From NCBI RefSeq assembly GCF_000761215.1, contig NZ_CP009438.1, positions 3,465,001 through 3,529,000 on the forward strand: DNA of 64,000 nt. Reading direction: 5' to 3'. The stretch comes from Streptomyces glaucescens (lineage in GTDB: Bacteria; Actinomycetota; Actinomycetes; Streptomycetales; Streptomycetaceae). The notes below the pieces were generated by a model. That model saw only the letters and a program-made list of their open reading frames with translations, did not search any database and was not told the DNA's origin. The position numbers and the translations under genes were made by a program. Positions 1 to 7,257 of the stretch are shown here, in pieces (the stretch's first letter is position 1; each line of letters starts with the position of its first letter).

Positions 1-244
1 CCTCGGCGTCCGCGCTGCGCACCGCCCAGCCGGCGAACCCCCGCCGACCCACGGCCTCGGCCGCGGTCCAGCCGAGGATCCGCTCGGCCTCGCGGTTCCA
101 GTGCGTGACGACTCCGTCGGCGTCGAACGCGCACAAGGCGGCGTCCATGCCGTCGAGCAACGCGGCCAGCAGATCCGCACCGTCCCGCTCGGGCTCGTCC
201 GGCCCGAGCTCGTCGGTGGTCCCCCTACGCCGGGAAGCACTCAC
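1..244 (-). CDS. PAS-domain signalling protein, N-terminal part
   Basis: The frame is open from a GTG at 244 to the window edge, giving the first 81 residues. After a charged tail the sequence matches a PAS domain start: a leucine-rich helix, 'ALCAFDADGVVTHWN', then 'AERILGWTAAEAVGR'. This is the usual hydrophobic-strand/WN.A.E..lGw..aE signature of sensory PAS folds. A GGGGG purine run lies about 7 nt before the GTG. In streptomycetes such N-termini commonly belong to SpoIIE-type PP2C phosphatases or GAF/PAS sensor proteins, but the catalytic part is outside the window, so only the PAS call is supported. Confidence 0.75.
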   Translation of the reverse strand, partial: MSASRRRGTTDELGPDEPERDGADLLAALLDGMDAALCAFDADGVVTHWNREAERILGWTAAEAVGRRGFAGWAVRSADAE

Positions 245-541
245 CTGAACCCCCTGCAGGCTGTGTCCGCACGTACGGCACGTCGATCGTGCTCACAGGC
301 ATTCATTCAACTGGAACGTGATGCAGCCCACATATGGTTCCCGCAAGATTGCGAGGAATCAAGCAGTCGCCGCGCCTGCCCCGCAGGGACGCGGACGCGC
401 ACTCCCCTGCCGGCACAGCCTGGTCACGCCGGCAGGGCGGATCAACGTCTCGCACCGCAATCTCCGGCTGCGGCAGCGCGGCGACGGCTACGCCTACACC
501 ACGCGTCCAGAGCCGTCGCCATAAGTCGCTCGGAAAATCGC
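245..541. other. Intergenic region, about 300 nt, with one 10-bp hairpin
   Basis: No convincing gene. The only clear structure is a perfect 10-bp inverted repeat, ccctgccggc (405-414) and gccggcaggg (428-437), with a 13-nt loop. It could be a terminator or an operator. The region separates the minus-strand PAS gene from plus-strand signals beginning at 542. Confidence 0.5.
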
Positions 542-570
542 TTGAGCGATGGCCCGTGCGTTCATAAGGT
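542..570 (+). promoter_or_regulatory. Housekeeping-type promoter
   Basis: TTGAGC (542-547) and TAAGGT (565-570) are separated by exactly 17 nt, a close match to a HrdB-dependent streptomycete promoter. It would start RNA at about 577, just before the extended Shine-Dalgarno at 584-597. Sequence match only. Confidence 0.6.
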
Positions 571-602
571 GGCGTACACACCGAAAGGAGGTGATCCGGC
601 GA

Positions 603-641
603 ATGTATGGAAACCGGACGCGTGAGGTGGCTGCGGGCTAG
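603..641 (+). CDS. 12-codon ORF behind a perfect extended Shine-Dalgarno
   Basis: AAAGGAGGTGATCC (584-597) is complementary to 14 consecutive nucleotides at the 3' end of 16S rRNA, far longer than a normal ribosome-binding site. Eleven nt after the GGAGG core an ATG opens a 12-residue frame, MYGNRTREVAAG, ending in TAG. The stop lies in a small hairpin (634-638 with 643-647), and the promoter at 542-570 sits just upstream. No family is recognised. It may be a regulatory leader, a real micro-peptide, or part of a small RNA. Translation is inferred only from the signals. Confidence 0.35.
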   Translation: MYGNRTREVAAG

Positions 642-719
642 CGCCCGTCACCCACTCTGTGCGGTGCCGGATCAGCACGCGGACGTAGCGTGCAGCCGGC
701 CCAATCCCAAGCAGTCACC

Positions 720-782
720 CGACCCGCGAGTCGCCGGTACGTCCGGCCGGCTCCTCCCCGGAGGAACCAGACTCGCGGGTCG
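720..782. repeat. 13-bp perfect inverted repeat (terminator or operator)
   Basis: cgacccgcgagtc (720-732) is the exact reverse complement of gactcgcgggtcg (770-782). The 37-nt loop holds a second short hairpin (tcctc.../...gagga). It ends about 20 nt before the -10 box of the leader-peptide promoter, so it could terminate the small transcript from 577 or bind a regulator. Confidence 0.5.
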
Positions 783-800
783 TCTGCGTTCCCGGGGCAG

Positions 801-806
801 TACCCT
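801..806 (+). promoter_or_regulatory. -10 box for a leaderless leader-peptide mRNA
   Basis: TACCCT (801-806) fits TANNNT and lies 6 nt before the ATG at 813, so transcription should start at or next to the start codon. No good -35 is visible. Confidence 0.5.
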
Positions 807-812
807 GGGCGC

Positions 813-890
813 ATGCTTCCGCTCGTTCGACGCCGCCATGTGGACTTCGTCCGCGTCACGAGCATGGGCTGTCGACGCTCCACCGTCTGA
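813..890 (+). CDS. Putative RRHVD-type leader peptide (25 aa)
   Basis: The 25-residue frame contains RRRHVDFVRVTSMGCRRS. This resembles the short actinobacterial leader peptides with an RRHVD(L/F)xRxxSxxC core found before sulfur, cysteine and methionine genes. The single Cys codon (TGT) lies six codons before the stop, as expected if ribosome stalling on cysteine controls the downstream gene. The ORF ends 121 nt before the dioxygenase start, and a -10 box at 801-806 suggests it is the first thing translated. The motif similarity is read from the sequence; the sulfur-sensing role is inferred from the family. Confidence 0.6.
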   Translation: MLPLVRRRHVDFVRVTSMGCRRSTV

Positions 891-1011
891 GCGCTTCGGC
901 CCCGTTCCTCCGGCTGACCGCCGCTCTTCCCCATCCCCGTCCTCCGGTGCGCCGTGTCCCGCCCCACCCCGGCGGCGGCGCGGGCCCCCGTGTACCCCTG
1001 CGGATGTCTCC

Positions 1012-2031
1012 ATGAACTCTCACGCGTCGTACCAGCAGCTTCCCGTCATCGATCTCTCCGCCGCCGACGCCGGGCCCGGGGCCCGGGCGGCCCTGCACGC
1101 CGGGCTGCACGCCGCCGCCCGCGATGTGGGCTTCTTCCAGCTCGTCGGGCACGGGGTCCCGGACGGCGAGACCCGGGCGCTGCTTACCGCCATGCGGCGG
1201 TTCTTCGCCCTGCCCGAGGCGGACCGGACAGCGCTGGACAACGTCAACTCCCCGCATTTCCGCGGCTACACGCGGATCGGCGACGAGCGCACCGGTGGTG
1301 CCCGGGACTGGCGGGACCAGCTCGACATCGGCGCGGAGCGGCCGGTCCGGGTCCCGGGGCCGGGCGAGCCGGCGTACTGGTGGCTGCAGGGGCCGAACCA
1401 GTGGCCGGCCGCGCTGCCCGAGCTGCGGACCGCCGCGCTGGCGTGGATCGACCGGCTCAGCGGGGTCGCGGAGCGGCTGCTGCACGAGCTGCTGACGGCG
1501 ATCGGCGCTCCGGCGGACTTCTACGACCCGATCTTCGGGGAGCACGCGCACCCGCATCTGAAGCTGGTGCGGTATCCGGGGAGCGCGGTGGACGGCGCGG
1601 ACCAAGGGGTGGGCGCCCACAAGGACTACGGGTTCCTGACGCTGCTGCTGCAGGACGAGGTGGGCGGGCTCCAGGTGCAGCGGGAGGACGGGCTCTTCCA
1701 CGATGTGCCGCCGATCGAGGGGGCGTTCGTGGTGAACCTCGGGGAGTTGCTGGAGGTGGCCACGAACGGCTACCTGGTGGCCACGAACCACCGGGTGGTC
1801 TCGCCGCCCGGTGCCACCGAGCGGTTCTCGGTGCCCTTCTTCTACAACCCGCGGCTGGACGCCCGGATCGAGCCGCTGCCCTTCCCGCACGCCTCCGCCG
1901 CTCCCGGGGTGACCGACGATCCGGCGAACCCGCTGTTCGCGGAGTACGGCTTCAACGAGCTGAAGGGGAAGCTGCGGGCGCATCCGCTGGTGGCGGAACG
2001 CCATCACGCGGGGCTGCTGAGCCCCGCGTGA
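1012..2031 (+). CDS. 2-oxoglutarate/Fe(II)-type dioxygenase, isopenicillin N synthase family
   Basis: A 339-aa member of the IPNS-like non-haem iron oxygenases. The N-terminal DIOX_N block begins LPVIDLSAAD and continues GFFQLVGHGVP. The double-stranded beta-helix carries the iron triad H203-x-D205 (GAHKDYGFL) and H260 (NHRVV), plus the co-substrate-binding R271-F-S273. Length and architecture match cytosolic gibberellin-oxidase/IPNS-like enzymes of streptomycetes, whose substrates are mostly unknown. The frame is open upstream to 607, but the conserved fold begins at this ATG. The leader peptide at 813-890 suggests control by cysteine/sulfur status. Substrate cannot be assigned. Confidence 0.9.
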   Translation: MNSHASYQQLPVIDLSAADAGPGARAALHAGLHAAARDVGFFQLVGHGVPDGETRALLTAMRRFFALPEADRTALDNVNSPHFRGYTRIGDERTGGARDWRDQLDIGAERPVRVPGPGEPAYWWLQGPNQWPAALPELRTAALAWIDRLSGVAERLLHELLTAIGAPADFYDPIFGEHAHPHLKLVRYPGSAVDGADQGVGAHKDYGFLTLLLQDEVGGLQVQREDGLFHDVPPIEGAFVVNLGELLEVATNGYLVATNHRVVSPPGATERFSVPFFYNPRLDARIEPLPFPHASAAPGVTDDPANPLFAEYGFNELKGKLRAHPLVAERHHAGLLSPA

Positions 2032-2077
2032 GTGTCCGCGTGTCCCGCGTGACCGCGGGCGTGGTGCCGTGCCCGGG

Positions 2078-3178
2078 TCAGTGGGCGATGTCCGCGTAGC
2101 CCTCGATCTCGCGGGGGTCGCGCGGGCCGGGGCCGATGTAGCGGGCGGAGGGGCGGACGAGGCGGCCGGTGCGCTTCTGTTCCAGGATGTGCGCCGACCA
2201 GCCGGCGGTGCGGGCGCAGGTGAACATCGAGGTGAACATGTGCGCCGGGACCTCGGCGAAGTCCAGGACGATGGCCGCCCAGAACTCGACGTTGGTGGCG
2301 AGGACGCGGTCGGGGCGGCGGGCGTGGAGTTCGGCGAGGGCGGCCTTCTCCAGGGCCTCGGCGACCTCGAAGCGGGGGGCGCCGAGTTCGCGGGCGGTGC
2401 GGCGCAGGACGCGGGCGCGGGGGTCCTCCGCGCGGTAGACGCGGTGGCCGAAGCCCATGAGGCGTTCGCCCTTGTCGAGGGTCCGCTTGACATAGGCCTC
2501 GGCGTCGCCGGTCCGCTCGATCTCCTCGATCATGTGCAGGACGCGGGAGGGGGCGCCGCCGTGGAGGGGGCCGGACATGGCGCCGACGGCGCCGGAGAGG
2601 GCCGCGGCCACGTCGGCGCCGGTGGAGGCGATGACGCGGGCGGTGAAGGTGGAGGCGTTCATGCCGTGCTCGGCGGCGGAGGTCCAGTAGGCGTCGACGG
2701 CGGCGACGTGCTTGGGGTCGGGTTCGCCGCGCCAGCGGATCATGAAGCGTTCGACGACGGACCGGGCCTTGTCGATCTCGCGCTGCGGCACCATGGGCAG
2801 GCCCTGGCCGCGGGCGGACTGGGCGACGTAGGAGAGGGCCATGACGGCGGCGCGGGCGAGGTCGTCGCGGGCCTGTTCGGCGTCGATGTCGAGGAGCGGT
2901 TTCAGGCCCCAGACGGGCGCGAGCATGGCGAGCGCGGACTGGACGTCGACGCGGATGTCGCCGGAGTGCACGGGGATGGGGAACGGCTCGGCGGGCGGCA
3001 GGCCGGGGTTGAAGGCGCCGTCGACGAGCAGGCCCCAGACGTTGCCGAAGGAGACGTGGCCGACCAGATCCTCGATGTCGACGCCCCGGTACCTGAGGGC
3101 GCCGCCCTCCTTGTCCGGTTCGGCGATCTCCGTCTCGAACGCGACGACTCCTTCGAGTCCGGGTACGAAGTCGGACAT
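2078..3178 (-). CDS. Citrate synthase family protein (citrate synthase 2 type)
   Basis: A 366-aa type I citrate synthase, which condenses acetyl-CoA (or propionyl-CoA) with oxaloacetate in the cytoplasm. Visible signatures are RYRGVDIEDLV, the first catalytic histidine in GPLHGGAPSRV, the second in GFGHRVYRAEDPRA with the aspartate further on, and CoA-binding ARTAGWSAHILEQ. ATG 3178 is preferred over an in-frame start at 3262 because MSDFVPGLEGVVAFET is the usual N-terminus and AGGAG lies 8 nt upstream. Streptomycetes have more than one paralogue; the short form here could act as 2-methylcitrate synthase. It is divergent from pdxH. Confidence 0.9.
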   Translation of the reverse strand: MSDFVPGLEGVVAFETEIAEPDKEGGALRYRGVDIEDLVGHVSFGNVWGLLVDGAFNPGLPPAEPFPIPVHSGDIRVDVQSALAMLAPVWGLKPLLDIDAEQARDDLARAAVMALSYVAQSARGQGLPMVPQREIDKARSVVERFMIRWRGEPDPKHVAAVDAYWTSAAEHGMNASTFTARVIASTGADVAAALSGAVGAMSGPLHGGAPSRVLHMIEEIERTGDAEAYVKRTLDKGERLMGFGHRVYRAEDPRARVLRRTARELGAPRFEVAEALEKAALAELHARRPDRVLATNVEFWAAIVLDFAEVPAHMFTSMFTCARTAGWSAHILEQKRTGRLVRPSARYIGPGPRDPREIEGYADIAH

Positions 3179-3357
3179 CAGGCGGCTCCTCGTGATGTGT
3201 GCGACGGGTGGTGGGCGGGCCCGGCGTCGGCTGTGGACATGAGCGATCGCCCTGGGATCCACGGCCTGGGACGGGCTCGCGGTCTCGAACGGTCACTCGA
3301 CTGATGCCCCGTGCGGAGGGCGGTCACCCCACCGGGGCGGTCCCAGCACGATATCCC

Positions 3358-3397
3358 TGAGTGCCAGCCTTGGGGAGGTTTCGCGGCACTCAGTGCC
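3358..3397. promoter_or_regulatory. Nested palindromes between citrate synthase and pdxH genes
   Basis: TGAGTGCC (3358-3365) is repeated inverted as GGCACTCA (3385-3392). The second half-site is itself part of a perfect palindrome, GGCACT-C-AGTGCC (3385-3397). The site is in the 290-bp divergent region, 70 nt before the pdxH start. This is the geometry of a repressor operator, but no cognate regulator is adjacent. Confidence 0.45.
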
Positions 3398-3468
3398 ATG
3401 GCGTGATGAAGGACACCGTGGCCCGGCGCCGGGGGTGGCCGCCGTGGCCGATGCGGCAGGATGACGGC

Positions 3469-4158
3469 GTGACCGAGCATGACGCCGTCTTCACCGCCCA
3501 CCCCGATCCCGTTCCCGATCCCTCGGTGATGCGCGAGCACTACCGGGAGGAGGGGCTCGCCGAGGCCGATCTCGCCGCGACGCCGGTGCAGCAGTTCGCC
3601 CGCTGGTTCCGGCAGGCCGCGACGGAGGGCCGGCTGTACGAGCCGAACGCGATGGTCGTCTCCACGGCGGACGCCGAGGGGCGGCCCAGTTCGCGGACGG
3701 TGCTGCTGAAGCAGTTCGACGAGCGGGGCTTCGTCTTCTACACCAACTACGGCTCCCGCAAGGCGCGGGATCTCGCGCAGAACCCGTACGTCTCGCTGCT
3801 GTTCCCCTGGTATCCGATGGCCCGGCAGGTCATCGTCTCGGGTGTGGCCCGGCGCACCGGGCGGGAGGAGACCGCCGCCTACTTCCGTTCCCGGCCGCAC
3901 GGCTCCCAGCTCGGTGCGTGGGCGAGCACGCAGTCGTCGGTGATCGCCGCCCGGTCGGAGCTCGACGCCGCCTACGCCGAACTGGAGGCGCGCTATCCGG
4001 AGGGGGAGCAGGTGCCGGTGCCGCCGCACTGGGGCGGGTTCCGGGTGGCGCCGCAGTCGGTGGAGTTTTGGCAGGGCCGGGACAACCGGCTGCACGACCG
4101 GCTGCGGTACGTGGCGCGGCCGGACGGGAGCTGGCGCGTGGAGCGGCTGAGCCCCTGA
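3469..4158 (+). CDS. pdxH: Pyridoxamine 5'-phosphate oxidase
   Basis: Oxidises pyridoxine/pyridoxamine 5'-phosphate to PLP using FMN. The 229-aa product shows [15 protein letters not shown] (substrate loop helix), FARWFRQA, the FMN-binding region [20 protein letters not shown], then [12 protein letters not shown], and the C-terminal block [21 protein letters not shown] ending in WRVERLSP, the classic PdxH tail. GTG 3469 gives the usual family length; in-frame starts at 3361 and 3406 would add an atypical Arg-rich tail. It is divergent from the citrate synthase gene across an operator-like palindrome. Confidence 0.93.
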   Translation: MTEHDAVFTAHPDPVPDPSVMREHYREEGLAEADLAATPVQQFARWFRQAATEGRLYEPNAMVVSTADAEGRPSSRTVLLKQFDERGFVFYTNYGSRKARDLAQNPYVSLLFPWYPMARQVIVSGVARRTGREETAAYFRSRPHGSQLGAWASTQSSVIAARSELDAAYAELEARYPEGEQVPVPPHWGGFRVAPQSVEFWQGRDNRLHDRLRYVARPDGSWRVERLSP

Positions 4159-4296
4159 GGCGGGGCCACGTGGGCGGCGGTCGCGGCAGGTGCGGCGACC
4201 ACCCGGAACCGGGCGCCGGGCCGGAGGCCGGTCTCCGGGCGCCGGACGCCGGGTCGGCCGCCGGGCGTCGGACGCCGGCCGGCGGGGTGCCCGTGG

Positions 4297-4926
4297 TCAG
4301 TCCAGCGCCCCGTCGAGGAGTGCCGCCCACTGGGCCACCACGCGGTCGCGGCGCGGTGCGTCGTCGGTGAGGAGGTTGGCGAGGCCGAGGCCCCGGGCCA
4401 TGTCGAGCAGGCCCTGCACGGTCTCGCGGACGCCGGGGCGGGTCTCGTCGGCGCCGAGGAGTTCCACGGCGATGCGGTGGGTCTCGCGGCCGACCCGGGC
4501 CTCCAGTTCGGTGACCCGGGGGCGGAGCTGTTCCTCGTCGGACGCGGCGACCCACAGGTGCAGGGCGGCGCGGAAGAGGGGTCCGGTGTAGAGGTCGACG
4601 AGGGCGGTGACGACGGCCCGGCGGTCGCCTGCCGCGCCCTCGGGGAAGAGGGCGCGCAGGGCGCCGGAGCGTTCCTCGGCGACGTATTCGACGGCGGCGG
4701 TGAACAGGTCCTCGCGGGTGGGGAAGTGGTGCTGGGCGGCGCCGCGGGAGACGCCGGCGCGTTCGGCGACGACGGAGACGGTGGAGCCGGCCCAGCCGCG
4801 TTCGGCGAGGCAGGCCACGGCGGCGGCCAGCAGCCGCTGCCGGGTGGCCCTGCTGCGGTCCTGCTTGGGGACGCGGTCCGCGCGGTCGGCACGGTCCACG
4901 GGGTCGTCTGTCGTCACAGCGCTCAT
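4297..4926 (-). CDS. TetR-family repressor of the acyl-CoA operon
   Basis: A 209-aa TetR regulator. The N-terminal helix-turn-helix reads RQRLLAAAVACLAERGWAG, then VAERAGVSRGAAQHHFPTREDL, the recognition-helix consensus. The C-terminal ligand domain is generic. It is the last gene of the minus-strand operon, starting 4 nt after the enoyl-CoA hydratase stop, so it is probably autoregulated with the pathway it controls. Its likely target is the CAAGCACGCTTG palindrome at 14443-14454. The ligand is probably an acyl-CoA intermediate, by analogy with other TetR regulators of catabolic acyl-CoA clusters. Confidence 0.85.
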   Translation of the reverse strand: MSAVTTDDPVDRADRADRVPKQDRSRATRQRLLAAAVACLAERGWAGSTVSVVAERAGVSRGAAQHHFPTREDLFTAAVEYVAEERSGALRALFPEGAAGDRRAVVTALVDLYTGPLFRAALHLWVAASDEEQLRPRVTELEARVGRETHRIAVELLGADETRPGVRETVQGLLDMARGLGLANLLTDDAPRRDRVVAQWAALLDGALD

Positions 4927-4930
4927 TCGG

Positions 4931-5665
4931 TCACAGCACCCATTCGGGATCCCGTCGTTCCAGGAAGGCCGTCATCCCCTCGCGGGCCCGCGGGGAGGAG
5001 AACAGCCGGGCCGAGAGCGCGGTCAGCGGGGCCGCGTCCCGGTCGAAAGTCTCCAGCACCCTAGCCGTGAGCAGCCGTTTCGTCTCGGTCAGGGCTTCGG
5101 GTGCGGACCGCCGCAGCCCGTCGAGGACGGGTTCCAGCAGGGCGTCGACGTCGTCGCCGGCCGCGGTGAGCAGGCCGATGCGGGCCGCCTCGGCGGCGTC
5201 GAAGCGTTCTCCGGTGAGGCAGTAGCGGGCGAGGGCGCGCGGGTCGGTGCGGGGCAGCAGCGGCAGGGAGATGACGGCGGGGGCGACGCCGATGCGCACC
5301 TCGGTGAAGGCGAAGGTGGCCGTGTGGGAGGCGGCGGCGATGTCGCAGGCGGCGAGCAGGCCGAGGCCGCCCGCGCGGACGTGTCCGGTGACCCGCGCGA
5401 CGACCGGTCTGGGCAGTTCGACGAGCAGCCGCAGCAGGGCGACGAGCGCGTCGGGGTGGGGCGGGTCGCGCAGGTCGGCGCCCGCGCTGAAGGTGGTGCC
5501 GGTGTGGGTGAGGACGACCGCGCGGACGGCGTCGTCCGTGCCGCAGTCGGTGAGGGCGCCGGTCAGTTCGCCGACGAGGGCCGCCGACAGGGCGTTGCGG
5601 TGCTGCGGGGAGTCGAGGGTCAGGGTCTCGATCCCCCGCGCGCGCGTGCGCCGGACCGCGGTCAT
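4931..5665 (-). CDS. Enoyl-CoA hydratase/isomerase family protein
   Basis: A 244-aa crotonase-fold enzyme. It shows the CoA-binding start LDSPQHRNALSAALV, the first oxyanion-hole block TFSAGADL, the second block (GHVRAGGLGLLAACDIA) and FAFTEVRIGVAPAVIS. The usual catalytic glutamates of true hydratases are not obvious in the GLGLLAACD segment, so it could be a hydratase, isomerase or lyase variant. Its ATG overlaps the CoA-ligase stop by 4 nt (ATGA), showing translational coupling. In the operon it would act after carboxylation and dehydrogenation, like AtuE or LiuC. Confidence 0.88.
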   Translation of the reverse strand: MTAVRRTRARGIETLTLDSPQHRNALSAALVGELTGALTDCGTDDAVRAVVLTHTGTTFSAGADLRDPPHPDALVALLRLLVELPRPVVARVTGHVRAGGLGLLAACDIAAASHTATFAFTEVRIGVAPAVISLPLLPRTDPRALARYCLTGERFDAAEAARIGLLTAAGDDVDALLEPVLDGLRRSAPEALTETKRLLTARVLETFDRDAAPLTALSARLFSSPRAREGMTAFLERRDPEWVL

Positions 5666-7230
5666 GCCCGCTCCCTCAGTTCCCGGCGCAGGATCTTGCC
5701 GGAGGCGGCGCGGGGCACGGTGGCGGTGAAGACGACCTGGCGGACGCGTTTGTAGGGGGCGACGCGTTCGGCGACGTGCATCATGACCTCCGCTTCGGTG
5801 AGGTCCGGCGCGGTGGGCTGGCGCACGACGTACGCGCGCGGGATCTCGTTGCCGTTGTCGTCGTGGACGCCGATGACGGCGGCGTCGGCGATGCCGGGGT
5901 GGGTGAGGAGCAGCGCCTCCAGTTCCGCGGGGGCGACCTGGAAGCCCTTGTACTTGATCAGTTCCTTGACGCGGTCGACGACGAACAGCCAGCCGTCCTC
6001 GTCGACGTGCCCCACGTCGCCGGTGTGCAGCCAGCCGTCGGGGTCGATCAGCGCGGCGGTGGCGTCGGGGCGGCCCAGGTAGCCCTTCATGACCTGGGGG
6101 CCGCGGATGAGGATCTCGCCGTTCTCCCCGGGCCCGAGGTCCTTGCCGGGGTCGTCGAGCGCCACGATCCGCATCTCGGTCCCGGCGATGAGCTTGCCGA
6201 CGGTTCCGGCGGGCGCGTCCCGCATGGCGCCCAGGGGGACGACGTGGCTGCCCGGGGAGAGTTCCGTCATGCCGTACGCCTGGCCGACCGGCGGCAGGCC
6301 GAGGCGCCGGGAGCAGGCCGCGGCGAGCCCGGCGTCCAGGGGTGCGGCGGCGCTGATGACGTACTTCAGGGACGACAGGTCGTACTGGGCGACCAGCGGG
6401 TGCTTGGCGAGGGCGAGGACGATCGGCGGGGCGACGTAGAGGGCGGTGATGCGGTGGTTCTGGATGGTCGCGAGGAAGGTCTCCAGGTCGAACCGGGGCA
6501 GGACGACGACGGTGGCGCCCTGCCGCAGCGGGGCGTTCATCAGGGCGGTGAGCCCGTAGATGTGGAAGAAGGGCAGGACCGCCAGGACGCGTTCGCCGGG
6601 TCCGGCGTCGATGGCGGGTTCCATCTGGGCGAGGTTGGTGGCGATCTGCCGGTGGGTGAGCATGACGCCCTTGGGGGTGCCGGTGGTGCCGGAGGAGTAC
6701 GGCAGGGCGGCCAGGTCCTCGGCGGGGTCGAGGGCGGGCTCCGGCTCGGGGGCCGTGGACCCCAGCATGTCGATCAGGGAGCGGTGGCCGGGCGCGCTGT
6801 CGCAGACGAGGATCTCCCGGACGCCGCCCGCGAGTTCGGCGGCCCGGCGGGCGGTGTCGAGCAGCGGTGAGACGGTGACGATCCAGCGGGCCGCCGAGTC
6901 GCCGAGCTGCTTGGCGAACTCCTCGGCGGTGGCGAGCGGGTGCACCGTGGTGACGGCGGCGCCCGCGCGGGTGGCGGCGTAGAAGGCGGTGGGGAAGGCG
7001 ATGGTGTTGGGGCTGTGCAGGGCGAGGACGTCGCCCTTGCGCACGCCGGTCTCGGCGAGCCCGGCGGCGACGCGCCGGTGGAACCGGTCCAGTTGCTCGT
7101 AGGAGAGGGTGGTGCCGTCGGTGCCGTCGATGAGCGCGGGCGCGTCGCCGAACTCGGCCGCGCGGCCCAGGACCGCCTCGTGGATGGGCAGGTTCACGGG
7201 CGGGACGTCTGCGTACTCGCTGCGGAACAT
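5662..7230 (-). CDS. Acyl-CoA ligase, 4-coumarate:CoA ligase type
   Basis: A 522-aa ANL-superfamily adenylate-forming ligase. Motifs: the P-loop YSSGTTGTPKGVMLTH, AYGMTELSP, the hinge/ATP motif GWLHTGDVGHVDEDGWLFVVDRVKELIKYKG (split by the usual D and R residues), and the catalytic lysine in PRAASGKILRREL. It appears orthologous to the S. coelicolor enzyme characterised as a cinnamate/4-coumarate:CoA ligase (SCO4383, from memory). AGGAGGA precedes the ATG. Its location inside a carboxylase/dehydrogenase operon suggests that the physiological acid may be a branched or isoprenoid acid rather than cinnamate; that is inference. Confidence 0.9.
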   Translation of the reverse strand: MFRSEYADVPPVNLPIHEAVLGRAAEFGDAPALIDGTDGTTLSYEQLDRFHRRVAAGLAETGVRKGDVLALHSPNTIAFPTAFYAATRAGAAVTTVHPLATAEEFAKQLGDSAARWIVTVSPLLDTARRAAELAGGVREILVCDSAPGHRSLIDMLGSTAPEPEPALDPAEDLAALPYSSGTTGTPKGVMLTHRQIATNLAQMEPAIDAGPGERVLAVLPFFHIYGLTALMNAPLRQGATVVVLPRFDLETFLATIQNHRITALYVAPPIVLALAKHPLVAQYDLSSLKYVISAAAPLDAGLAAACSRRLGLPPVGQAYGMTELSPGSHVVPLGAMRDAPAGTVGKLIAGTEMRIVALDDPGKDLGPGENGEILIRGPQVMKGYLGRPDATAALIDPDGWLHTGDVGHVDEDGWLFVVDRVKELIKYKGFQVAPAELEALLLTHPGIADAAVIGVHDDNGNEIPRAYVVRQPTAPDLTEAEVMMHVAERVAPYKRVRQVVFTATVPRAASGKILRRELRERA

Positions 7231-7257
7231 CGGTTCCTCCTCGCGCGGGGGCGGGTG

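Noticed and set aside
584..597. End of an rRNA gene, because the sequence equals the complement of the 16S 3' tail
   Set aside because: Only about 15 nt match and no rRNA continues on either side; an extended ribosome-binding site explains it better.
607..1011. N-terminal extension of the dioxygenase from 607
   Set aside because: The extra 135 residues are Arg/Pro/Ser-rich, run through the inverted repeat and the leader peptide in another frame, and the conserved enzyme fold starts at 1012.
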